From positions 62,903,022-62,967,021 of the forward strand of contig OZ020306.1 of assembly GCA_963971305.1 (NCBI GenBank): DNA of 64,000 nt. Reading direction: 5' to 3'. Under the pieces are notes generated by a model. That model ran no database searches, had not been told where the DNA came from, and saw only the letters and a list, made by a program, of their open reading frames with translations. Positions within the stretch are counted from its first letter, which is position 1, and the number at the start of each line of letters is the position of its first letter. Position numbers and translations under genes: made by a program. Of the stretch, positions 36,064-49,837 are shown piece by piece. This stretch comes from Arcuatula senhousia. Taxonomy: Eukaryota > Mollusca > Bivalvia > Mytilida > Mytilidae.

Positions 36064-39000
36064 TCTACAAACCTACCTACTGGGTAATATCATCCTGTAC
36101 AATGATATACGGTCTCTCTACAAACCTACCTCCAGGGGAACATCATCCTGTACTATTAAATATAAAGTAACCCTACACACCTGCCTCCTGGGGAACATCA
36201 TCCTGTATACTGATATACAGTCACCCTCCACATCTGCGTCCTGGGGAACATAATCCTGCACACTGATATACAGTTTTTCTACAAACCTACCGCCTGGGGA
36301 ATATCATCCAGTACACTTTTATAGTCATTCTACACACCTGCCTCCTGGGGAACATCCTCCTGTATATTGATATACAGTCACCCTCCACACCTGCCTCCTG
36401 GGGAACATAATCTTGCACACTGATATAAAGTCTCTCATCAAACCTACCGCCTGGGGAATATCATCCAGTACACTTTTATAGAGTCATCCTACACACCTGC
36501 CTTCTGGGGAACATCATCCTGTACACTTATATAGAGTCACCCTTCACACATGCCTCCTGGGGAACATCATCCTATATATTGAAATACAGTCACTCTACGC
36601 ACCTGCTTCCTTGGAAATATCATCCTGCACACTGACTTAAAGTCACCCTCAACACCTGCCTGCTGGGGAACATTATCCTGCACACTGATATCAAGTCTTT
36701 CATCAAACCTACCGCCTGGGGAATATCATCCAGTACACTTTTATAGAGTCATCCTACACACCTGCTTCCTGGGGAATATCCTCCTGTATACTAAAATACA
36801 GTCAACCTCCAAATCTGCTTCCTGGGGAACATAATCTTGCACACTGATATACAGTTTCTCTACAAACCTACCGCCTGGGGAATATCATCCAGTACACTTT
36901 TTATAAAGTCATCCTACACACCTGCCTCCTGGGGAACATCCTTCTGTATACTGATATACAGTCACCTTCCACACCTGCCTCCTGGGGAACATAATCCTGT
37001 ACACGAATATAAAGTCACCCTTCACACCTGCCTCCTGGAAAAATCAACCTGTATATTGAAATACAATCACTCTACACACCTGCCTCCTGGGGAACATAAT
37101 CCTGTTAACTGATTTACATTCTCTGTACAAACCTGCCTCCTAGGAAACATCATCCTGTACATTGATATACAGTCAATCTACACACCTATGTCCATGGGAA
37201 CATCATCCAGTACACTGATATACAGTCACCCTACACATCTGTTTCGAAGGAAACATCATCCTGTACACTGATATACGGTTACCCTACACATCTGCCTCCT
37301 TGGGAACATCATAATCTATACTTATATACAGTTACTCTACACACCTGCCTCCCTAGGAATATCATACAATACACTGATATACAGTCACTCTACACACTTA
37401 CATCCCTGGGAACATCATCCTGTACACAGATATACAGTCACTCTACACAACTATATCCATGGGAACATCATCAAGTATAGACTGATATACAGTCACTCTA
37501 CACATTTACCTCCCTTGGAACATCATCCAGTACACTGATATACAGTCACTCTACACACCTGCCTCCTGGGAAATATCATCCTGCACACTGATATACAGTC
37601 TCTCTACAAGCCTACCTCCAGGGGAACATCATCCTGTACTATTATATATAAAGTAACCCTACACACCTGCCTCCTGGGGAACATCATCCTGTCTACTGAT
37701 ATACAGTCACCCTCCACATCTGCTTCCTGGGGAACATAATCATGCACACTGATATACAGTTTCTCTACAAACCTACCGCCTGGGGAATATCATCCAGTAC
37801 ACTTTTATAAAGTCATCCTACACACCTGCCTCCTGGGGAACATTATTCTGTATACTGATATTCAGTCACCCTCCACACCTGCCTCCTGGGGAACATAATC
37901 CTGCACACTGATATAAAGTCTCTAATCACACCTACCGCCTGGGGAATATCATCCAGTACACTTTAATAGAGTCATCCTACACACCTGCCTCCTGGGGAAC
38001 ATCCTCCTGTATACTGATATACATTCACCCTCCACACCTGCTTCCTGGGGAACATAATCCTGCACACTGATATACAGTTTTTCTACAAACCTACCGCCTG
38101 GGGAATATCATCCAGTACACTTTTATAGAGTCACACTACACACCTGCCTCCTGGGGAACATCCACCTCTTAACTGATATACGGTCAACCTCCACACCTGC
38201 CTCCTGGGGAACATCATCCTTTATACTGATTTACATTCACTCTACAAAACATGCCTCCTAGGGAACATCATCCTGTACACTGATATAGAGTCATCCTACA
38301 CACCTGCCTCCTGGGGAACATTCTTTTGTATACTGATATTCAGTCACCCTCCACACCTGCCTCCTGGGGAACATAATCCTGCACACTGATATAAAGTCTC
38401 TCATCACACCTACCGCCTGGAGAATATCATCCAGTACACTTTTATAGAGTCATCCTACACACCTGCCTCCTGGGGATTATCTTCCTGTATACTAAAATAC
38501 AGTCACCCTCCAAATCTGCTTCCTGGGGAACATAATCCTGCACACTGATATACAGTTTTTCTACAAACCTACCGCCTGGGGAATATCATCCAGTACACTT
38601 TTATAGAGTCATCCTACACACCTGCCTCCTGGGGAACATCTTCCTGTATACTGATATACAGTCAACCTCCACACCTGCCTCCTGGGGAACATCATCCTGT
38701 ATACTGATTTACATTCACTCTACAAAACATGCCTCCTAGGGAACATCATCCTGTACTCTGATATAAAGTCATCCTACACACCTGCCTCCTGGGGAACATT
38801 CTTTTGTATACTGATATACAGTCACCCTCCACACCTGCCTCTTCGGGAACATCATCCTGTATACTGATTTACATTCACTCTACAAAACATGCCTCCTAGG
38901 GAACATCATCCTGTACACTTTCATAGAGTCACCCTACACACCTGCCTCATGGGGAACATCATCCTGCATACTGATATACAGTCACCCTCCACACCTGCCT

Positions 39001-42000
39001 CCTTTGGAACACAATCCTGCACACTGATATACAGTCTCTCTTCAAACGTACCTCCTGGAGAACATCATCCTGTACACTTATAAAGAGTCACCCTGCACAC
39101 CTGCCTCCTGGGGAACATCGTCCTGTATATTGAAATACAGTAACTCTACACACCTGCTTCCTTGGAAACATCATCCCGCACACTGATATACAGTCATTCT
39201 ACACACCTGCTTCCTGGGGAACTAAATCCTGCACACTGATATAAAGTTTCTCTACACATCTGCCTCCTGGGGAACATCATCCTGTAGACTGATAAACAGT
39301 CATTCTACACACCTTCTTCCATGGGAACATCATCATTTATACTGATATACAATCACCCTACACACAGCCTCATGTATAAGATCATCATGTATACTGATAT
39401 ACGGTAACTCTACATACCTGCGTCCGTAGGATCATCATCCAGTACACTGATATACAGTCACTCTACAAACCTACCTACTGGGTAATATCATCCTGTACAA
39501 TGATATACGGTCTCTCTACAAACCTACCTCCAGGGGAACATCATCCTGTACTATTAAATATAAAGTAACCCTACACACCTGCCTCCTGGGGAACATCATC
39601 CTGTATACTGATATACAGTCACCCTCCACATCTGCGTCCTGGGGAACATAATCCTGCACACTGATATACAGTTTTTCTACAAACCTACCGCCTGGGGAAT
39701 ATCATCCAGTACACTTTTATAGTCATTCTACACACCTGCCTCCTGGGGAACATCCTCCTGTATATTGATATACAGTCACCCTCCACACCTGCCTCCTGGG
39801 GAACATAATCTTGCACACTGATATAAAGTCTCTCATCAAACCTACCGCCTGGGGAATATCATCCAGTACACTTTTATAGAGTCATCCTACACACCTGCCT
39901 TCTGGGGAACATCATCCTGTACACTTATATAGAGTCACCCTTCACACATGCCTCCTGGGGAACATCATCCTATATATTGAAATACAGTCACTCTACGCAC
40001 CTGCTTCCTTGGAAATATCATCCTGCACACTGACTTAAAGTCACCCTCAACACCTGCCTGCTGGGGAACATTATCCTGCACACTGATATCAAGTCTTTCA
40101 TCAAACCTACCGCCTGGGGAATATCATCCAGTACACTTTTATAGAGTCATCCTACACACCTGCTTCCTGGGGAATATCCTCCTGTATACTAAAATACAGT
40201 CAACCTCCAAATCTGCTTCCTGGGGAACATAATCTTGCACACTGATATACAGTTTCTCTACAAACCTACCGCCTGGGGAATATCATCCAGTACACTTTTT
40301 ATAAAGTCATCCTACACACCTGCCTCCTGGGGAACATCCTTCTGTATACTGATATACAGTCACCTTCCACACCTGCCTCCTGGGGAACATAATCCTGTAC
40401 ACGAATATAAAGTCACCCTTCACACCTGCCTCCTGGAAAAATCAACCTGTATATTGAAATACAATCACTCTACACACCTGCCTCCTGGGGAACATAATCC
40501 TGTTAACTGATTTACATTCTCTGTACAAACCTGCCTCCTAGGAAACATCATCCTGTACATTGATATACAGTCAATCTACACACCTATGTCCATGGGAACA
40601 TCATCCAGTACACTGATATACAGTCACCCTACACATCTGTTTCGAAGGAAACATCATCCTGTACACTGATATACGGTTACCCTACACATCTGCCTCCTTG
40701 GGAACATCATAATCTATACTTATATACAGTTACTCTACACACCTGCCTCCCTAGGAATATCATACAATACACTGATATACAGTCACTCTACACACTTACA
40801 TCCCTGGGAACATCATCCTGTACACAGATATACAGTCACTCTACACAACTATATCCATGGGAACATCATCAAGTATAGACTGATATACAGTCACTCTACA
40901 CATTTACCTCCCTTGGAACATCATCCAGTACACTGATATACAGTCACTCTACACACCTGCCTCCTGGGAAATATCATCCTGCACACTGATATACAGTCTC
41001 TCTACAAGCCTACCTCCAGGGGAACATCATCCTGTACTATTATATATAAAGTAACCCTACACACCTGCCTCCTGGGGAACATCATCCTGTCTACTGATAT
41101 ACAGTCACCCTCCACATCTGCTTCCTGGGGAACATAATCATGCACACTGATATACAGTTTCTCTACAAACCTACCGCCTGGGGAATATCATCCAGTACAC
41201 TTTTATAAAGTCATCCTACACACCTGCCTCCTGGGGAACATTATTCTGTATACTGATATTCAGTCACCCTCCACACCTGCCTCCTGGGGAACATAATCCT
41301 GCACACTGATATAAAGTCTCTAATCACACCTACCGCCTGGGGAATATCATCCAGTACACTTTAATAGAGTCATCCTACACACCTGCCTCATGGGGAACAT
41401 CCTCCTGTATACTGATATACATTCACCCTCCACACCTGCTTCCTGGGGAACATAATCCTGCACACTGATATACAGTTTTTCTACAAACCTACCGCCTGGG
41501 GAATATCATCCAGTACACTTTTATAGAGTCACACTACACACCTGCCTCCTGGGGAACATCCACCTCTTAACTGATATACGGTCAACCTCCACACCTGCCT
41601 CCTGGGGAACATCATCCTTTATACTGATTTACATTCACTCTACAAAACATGCCTCCTAGGGAACATCATCCTGTACACTGATATAGAGTCATCCTACACA
41701 CCTGCCTCCTGGGGAACATTCTTTTGTATACTGATATTCAGTCACCCTCCACACCTGCCTCCTGGGGAACATAATCCTGCACACTGATATAAAGTCTCTC
41801 ATCACACCTACCGCCTGGAGAATATCATCCAGTACACTTTTATAGAGTCATCCTACACACCTGCCTCCTGGGGATTATCTTCCTGTATACTAAAATACAG
41901 TCACCCTCCAAATCTGCTTCCTGGGGAACATAATCCTGCACACTGATATACAGTTTTTCTACAAACCTACCGCCTGGGGAATATCATCCAGTACACTTTT

Positions 42001-42859
42001 ATAGAGTCATCCTACACACCTGCCTCCTGGGGAACATCTTCCTGTATACTGATATACAGTCAACCTCCACACCTGCCTCCTGGGGAACATCATCCTGTAT
42101 ACTGATTTACATTCACTCTACAAAACATGCCTCCTAGGGAACATCATCCTGTACTCTGATATAAAGTCATCCTACACACCTGCCTCCTGGGGAACATTCT
42201 TTTGTATACTGATATACAGTCACCCTCCACACCTGCCTCTTCGGGAACATCATCCTGTATACTGATTTACATTCACTCTACAAAACATGCCTCCTAGGGA
42301 ACATCATCCTGTACACTTTCATAGAGTCACCCTACACACCTGCCTCATGGGGAACATCATCCTGCATACTGATATACAGTCACCCTCCACACCTGCCTCC
42401 TTTGGAACACAATCCTGCACACTGATATACAGTCTCTCTTCAAACGTACCTCCTGGAGAACATCATCCTGTACACTTATAAAGAGTCACCCTGCACACCT
42501 GCCTCCTGGGGAACATCGTCCTGTATATTGAAATACAGTAACTCTACACACCTGCTTCCTTGGAAACATCATCCCGCACACTGATATACAGTCATTCTAC
42601 ACACCTGCTTCCTGGGGAACTAAATCCTGCACACTGATATAAAGTTTCTCTACACATCTGCCTCCTGGGGAACATCATCCTGTAGACTGATAAACAGTCA
42701 TTCTACACACCTTCTTCCATGGGAACATCATCATTTATACTGATATACAATCACCCTACACACAGCCTCATGTATAAGATCATCATGTATACTGATATAC
42801 GGTAACTCTACATACCTGCGTCCGTAGGATCATCATCCAGTACACTGATATACAGTCAC
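36064..42859 (+). repeat. 3398-bp tandem duplication (two copies)
   Basis: Copy 1 runs about 36064-39461 and copy 2 about 39462-42859. Landmarks such as ACCTACCTACTGGGTAATATC lie exactly 3398 bp apart (36071 and 39469). I saw very few differences; one is CTGCCTCCTGGGG near 37987 versus CTGCCTCATGGGG near 41385. The near-identity means a very recent duplication or an assembly effect. Confidence 0.9.
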
Positions 42860-43169
42860 TCTACAAACCTTTTGAGGAACAAAATCCTGCACCATGATAT
42901 ACAATTTCTCTACAAACCTACCTCCTGGGGAACATCATCCTGTACCTTTTTTACAGAGTCACCCTTCAAACCTGCCTCCTGGGTACAAAATCCTGTACAC
43001 TGATCTACAGTCACTCTACAAACCTACCTCCCTGGGAACATTATCCAGTACACTGATATACAGTCACTCTACAAACTTGCCGCCTGGGGAACATCATCCT
43101 GTATACTGATATACAGTCTCTCTACAAACCTACCTCCTTGGGAAAATCATTCTGTACGCTTTTATAGAG

Positions 43170-45040
43170 TCACCATCCACACCTGCCTCCTGGGGAACAT
43201 AATCCTGCACATTGATATACAGTCTCTCTAAAAAACCTACCGTCTGGGGAACATCATCCTGTACACTTATATAAAGTCACGCTACACACCTGCCTCCTAG
43301 GGAACATCATCTAGTATATTGAAATACAGTCACCCTCCACACCTGCTTCCTGGAAAACATAATCTTGCACAATGATATACAGTCTCTCTACAAACCTACC
43401 TCCTGGGGAACATCATCCTATACACTTATATACAGAGTCAACCTACACACCTGCCTCCTGGGGAACATCATCCTGTATACTGATATATAGTCATCTTCCA
43501 CACCTGCCTCCCGGTGAACATAATCCTGTACATCGATATACAGTCTCTCTACAAACCTACCTCCTAGGGAACATCATCCTGTACACATTTATAGTCATCC
43601 TACACACCTGCCTTCTTGGGAAGTCAATCCTGAACACTGATATACAATCTCTCTACAAACCTACCTCCTGGGGAACATCATCCTATACACTTATATAAAG
43701 AGTCAACCTACACACCTGCCAACCGGGGAACATAATCCTGTACACCGATATACAGTCTCTCTACAAACCTACCTCCTAGGGAACATCAATCTGTACGCTT
43801 TTATAGTCATCCTACACACCTGTCTTCTGGGGAACATCATCTTGTATACTGATACACAATCACCCTCCACATTTGCCTCCTGGGCAACACAATTCTGAAC
43901 ACTGATATACAATCTCTCTACAAACCTGCCTCCTGGGGGACATCATCCTGTACACTTATATAGAGTCATCCTACACACCTGCCTCCTGGGGAACATTATC
44001 CTGTATATTGAAATACAGTCACTCTACGCACCTGCTTCCTTGGAACATCATCCTGCACACTGATTTAAAGTCACCATCCACACCTGCCTCCTGGGGAACA
44101 TAATCCTGCACATTGATATACAGTCTCTCTAAAAAACCTACCGTCTGGGGAACATCATCCTGTACACTTTTATAAAGTCACCCTACACACCTGCCTCCTA
44201 GGGAACATCATCTAGTATATTGAAATACAGTCACCCTACACACCTGCTTCCTTGGAAACGTCATACTGCACACTGATTTAAAGTAACCCTCCACACCTGC
44301 TTCCTGGGAAACATAATCTTGCACAATGATATACAGTCTCTCTACAAACCTACCTCCTGGGGAACATCATCCTATACACTTATATACAGAGTCAACCTAC
44401 ACACCTGCCTCCTGGGGAACATCATCCTGTATACTGATATATAGTCATCTTCCACACCTGCCTCCCGGTGAACATAATCCTGTACATCGATATACAGTCT
44501 CTCTACAAACCTACCTCCTAGGGAACATCATCCTGTACACATTTATAGTCATCCTACACACCCGCCTTCTTGGGAAGTCAATCCTGAACACTGATATACA
44601 ATCTCTCTACAAACCTACCTCCTGGGGAACATCATCCTATACACTTATATAAAGAGTCAACCTACACACCTGCCACCCGGGGAACATAATCCTGTACACC
44701 GATATACAGTCTCTCTACAAACCTACCTCCTAGGGAACATCAATCTGTACGCTTTTATAGTCATCCTACACACCTGTCTTCTGGGGAACATCATCTTGTA
44801 TACTGATACACAATCACCCTCCACATTTGCCTCCTGGGGAACACAATTCTGAACACTGATATACAATCTCTCTACAAACCTGCCTCCTGGGGGACATCAT
44901 CCTGTACACTTATATAGAGTCATCCTACACACCTGCCTCCTGGGGAACATTATCCTGTATATTGAAATACAGTCACTCTACGCACCTGCTTCCTTGGAAC
45001 ATCATCCTGCACACTGATTTAAAGTCACCCTCCACACCTG
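43170..45040 (+). repeat. ~0.9-kb tandem duplication (two copies, related third copy downstream)
   Basis: CACCATCCACACCTGCCTCC occurs at 43171 and 44072, and the following variant order repeats nearly exactly. The offset grows from 901 to 954 bp because the second copy has one extra 53-bp monomer (TTCCTTGGAAACGTCATACTG), a direct view of single-monomer gain or loss. A third related block begins near 45445. Confidence 0.75.
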
Positions 45041-48000
45041 CCTCCTGGGGCAAATAAGCCAGTACACTGATATACAGTCACTCTACACACCTACTTCAAT
45101 GGGAATATCATCCTGTACACTGATTTACAGTCACCCTACAAACCTTTTGAGGAACAAAATACTGCACAATGATATACAATTTCTCTACAAACCTACCTCC
45201 TGGGGAACATCATCCTGTACCTTTTTTATAGAGTCACCCTTCAAACCTGCCTCCTGGGTACAAAATCCTGTACACTGATCTACAGTCACTCTACAAACCT
45301 ACCTCCCTGGGAACATTATCCAGTACACTGATATACAGTCACTCTACAAACTTGCCGCCTGGGGAACATCATCCTGTATACTGATATACAGTCTCTCTAC
45401 AAACCTACCTCCTTGGGAAAATCATCCTGTACGCTTTTATAGAGTCACCCTCCACACCTGCCTCCTTGGGAACATAATCCTGCACATTGATATACAGTCT
45501 CTCTACAAACCTACCGTCTGGGGAACATCATCCTGTACACTTATATAAAGTCACCCTACACACCTGCCTCCTAGGAAACATCATCCAGTATATTGAAATA
45601 CAGTCACCCTACACACCTGCTTCCTTGGAAACGTCATCCTGCACACTGATTTAAAGTCACCCTCCACACCTGCTTCCTGGGAAATTAATCTTGCACAATG
45701 ATAAACAGTCTCTCTACAAACCTACCTCCTGGGGAACATCATCCTATACACTTATATACAGAGTCAACCTACACACCTGCCTCCTGGGAAACATCATCCT
45801 GTATACTGATATATAGTCATCTTCCACACCTGCCTCCCGGTGAACATAATCCTGTACATCGATATACAGTCTCTCTACAAACCTACCTCCTAGGGAACAT
45901 CATCCTGTACACATTTATAGTCATCCTACACACCTGCCTTCTTGGGAAGACAATCCTGAACACTGATATACAATCTCTCTACAAACCTACCTCCTGGGGA
46001 ACATCATCCTATACACTTATATAAAGAGTCAACCTACACACCTGCCACCCGGGGAACATAATCCTGTACACCGATATACAGTCTCTCTACAAACCTACCT
46101 TCTTGGGAACATCAATCTGTACACTTTTATAGTCATCCTACACACCTGTCTTCTTGGGAACATCATCTTGTATACTGATACACAATCACCCTCCACATTT
46201 GCCTCCTGGGGAACACAATTCTGAACACTGATATAAAGTCTCTCATTAAACCTACCGCCTGGGGAATATCATCCAGTACACTTTTATAGAGTCATCCTAC
46301 ACACCTGCCTCCTGGGGATTATCCTCCTGTATACTTAAATACAGTCACCCTCCAAAGCTGCTTCCTGGGGAACATAATCCTGCACACTGATATACAGTTT
46401 TTCTACAAACCTACCGCCTGGGGAATATCATCCAGTACACTTTTATAGAGTCATCCTACACACCTGCCTCCTGGGGAACATCCTTCTGTAATCTGATATA
46501 CAGTCACCCTCCACACCTGCCTCCTTGGGAACATAATCCTGTACACGAATATAAAGTCACCCTACACACCTGCCTCCTGGAAAAATCAACCTGTATATTG
46601 AAATACAGTCACTCTACACACCTGCCTTCTGGGGAACATAATCCTGTTAACTGATTTACATTCTCTTTACAAACCTGCCTCCTAGGGAACATCATCCTGT
46701 ACATTGATATACAGTCAATCTACACACCTACATCCATGGGAACATCATCCAGTACACTGATATACGGTCACCCTACACACCTGCCTCATTGGAAACATCA
46801 TAATCTATACTTATATACAGTTACTCTACACACCTGCATCCCTAGGAACATCATACAATACACTGATATACAGTCACTCTACACACCTAGTCTACTGGAT
46901 GATGTTCCAATGGATGTAGTTGTGTAGAGTGACTGTATATCTGTGTACAGGATGATGTTTCCAGGGAAGTACTGATATACAGTCACTCTACACATTTACC
47001 TCCCTTGGAACATCATCCAGTACACTGATATACAGTCACTCTACACACCTGCCTCCTGGGGAACATAGTCCTGCACGCTGATAAACAGTCTCTCTACAAA
47101 CCTACCTACTGGGTAATATCATCCTGCACAATGATATACGGTCTCTCTACAAACCTACCTCCAGGGGAACATCATCCTGTACTATTATATATAAAGTAAC
47201 CCTACACACCTGCCTCCTGGGGAACATCATCCTGTATACTGATATACAGTCACCCTCCACATCTGCTTCCTGGGGAACATAATCCTGCACACTGATATAC
47301 AGTTTTTCTACAAACCTACCGCCTGGGGAATATCATCCAGTACACTTTTATAGTCATTCTACACACCTGCCCCCTTGGGAACATCCTCCTGTATATTGAT
47401 ATACAGTCACCCTCCACACCTGCCTCCTGGGGAACATAATCCTGCACACTGATATAAAGTCTCTCATCAAACCTACCGCCTGGGGAATATCATCCAGTAC
47501 ACTTTTATAGAGTCATCCTACACACCTGCCTCCTGGGGATTATCCTCCTGTATACTAAAATACAGTCATCCTCCAAATCTGCCTTCTGGGGAACATAATC
47601 CTGCACACTGATATACAGTTTTTATACAAACCTACCGCCTGGGGAATATCATCCAGTACACTTTTATAGAGTCATCCTACACACCTGCCTCCTGGGGAAC
47701 ATCCTTCTGTAATGTGATATACAGTCACCCTCCACACCTGCCTCCTGGGGAACATAATCCTGTACACGAATATAAAGTCACCCTACACACCTGCCTCCTG
47801 GAAAAATCAACCTGTATATTGAAATACAGTCACTCTACACACCTGCCTTCTGGGGAACATAATCCTGTTAACTGATTTACATTCTCTTTACAAACCTGCC
47901 TCCTAGGAAACATTATCCTGTACATTGATATACAGTCAATCTACACACCTACATCCATGGGAACATCATCCAGTACACTGATATACAGTCACCCTACACA

Positions 48001-49738
48001 TCTGTCTCCCAGGGAACATCAACCTGTACACTGATATACGGTCACCCTACACAACTGCCTCCTTGGGAACATCATAATCTATACTTATATACAGTTACTC
48101 TATACACCTGCCTCCCTAGGAACATCATACAATACACTGATATACAGTTACTCTACACACCTAGTCTACTGGATGATGTTCCAATTGATGTAGTTGTGTA
48201 GAGTGACTGTATATCTGTGTACAGGATGATGTTCCCAGGGATGTACTGATATACAGTCACTCTACACATTTACCTCCCTTGGAACATCATCCAGTACACT
48301 GATATACAGTCACTCTACACACCTGCCTTAGGGGAACATAGTCCTGCACTCTTATAAACCGTCTCTCTACAAACTTACCTATTGGGTAATATCATCCTGC
48401 ACAATGATATACGGTCTCTCTACAAACCTACCTCCAGGGGAACATCATCCTGTACTATTATATATAAAGTAACCCTACACACATGCCTCCTGGGGAACAT
48501 TATCCTGTATACTGATATACAGTCACCCTCCACATCTGCGTCCTCGGGAACATAATCCTGCACACTGATATACAGTTTTTCTACAAACCTACCGCCCGGG
48601 GAATATCATCCAGTACACTTTTATAGAGTCATTCTACACACCTGCCTCCTGGGGAACATCCTCCTGTATATTGATATACAGTCACCCTCCACACCTGCCT
48701 CCTGGGGAACATAATCCTGCACACTGATATAAAGTCTCTCATCAAACCTACCGCCTGGGGAATATCATCCAGTACACTTTTATAGAGTCATCCTACACAC
48801 CTGCCTCCTGGGGATTATCCTCCTGTATACTAAAATACAGTCACCCTCCAAATCAGCTTCCTGGGGAACATAATCCTGCACACTGATATACAGTTTTTCT
48901 ACAAACCTACCGCCTTGGGAATATCATCCTGTACACTTTTATAGAGTCATCCTACACACCTGCCTCCTGGGGAACATAATCCTGCACACTGATATAAAGT
49001 CTCTCTCTAAACCTACCGCCTTAGGAATATCATCCAGTACACTTTTATAGAGTCATCCTACACATTTGCCACCTTGGGATTATCCTCCTTTATACTAAAA
49101 TACAGTCACCCTCCAAATCTGCTTCCTGGGGAACATAATCCTGTACACTGATATACAGTTTTTCTACAAACCTACCGCCTGGGGAATATCATCCAGTACA
49201 CTTTTATAGACTCATCCTACACACCTGCCTCCTGGGGAAAATCCTCCTGTATACTGATATACAGTCACCCTCCACACCTGCCTCCTGGGGAACATCATCC
49301 TGTATACTGATTTACATTCACTCTACAAAAGATGCCTCCTAGGGAACATCATCCTGTACACTTTTATAGAGTCACCCTACACACCTGCCTCCTGAGGAAC
49401 ACAATCCTGCACACTGATATACAGTTTATCTACACACCTGCCTCCTGGGGAACATCATCCTGTAGACTGATATACAGTCATTCTACACACCTACTTCCAT
49501 GGAAACATCATCATGTATACTGATAAACAATCACCCTACACACCGCTTCATGGATAAGATCATCATGTATACTGATATACGGTGACTCTACATAACTGCA
49601 TCCGTAGGATCATCTTCCAGTACACTGATATACAGTCACTCTACACACCTACTTCAATGGGAACATCATCCTGTACACTGATATACAGTCACCCTACAAA
49701 CCTTTTGAAGAACATAATCCTGCACAATGATATACAAT

Positions 49739-49837
49739 AAATAAAGGTAATAACAAAACTACCGAACTTGAATGATCAATCTCATAGTCCAGAGAAAATG
49801 ACAAAAACGAATCAGTCATACCGGAGAACTGGTGGAT
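49739..49837. mobile_element. 99-bp dispersed-repeat fragment flanked by CAAT, copy 1
   Basis: The satellite sequence GATATACAATTTCTCTAC seen elsewhere is interrupted after CAAT by AAATAAAGGTAATAACAAAA and further sequence to GAACTGGTGGAT, then CAAT resumes (49735-49738 and 49838-49841). That fits a 4-bp target duplication. The AACAAAACTACCGAACTTG part resembles, from memory, a dispersed repeat common in mussel genomes; I cannot confirm this here. It may be a SINE or MITE fragment. Confidence 0.55.
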
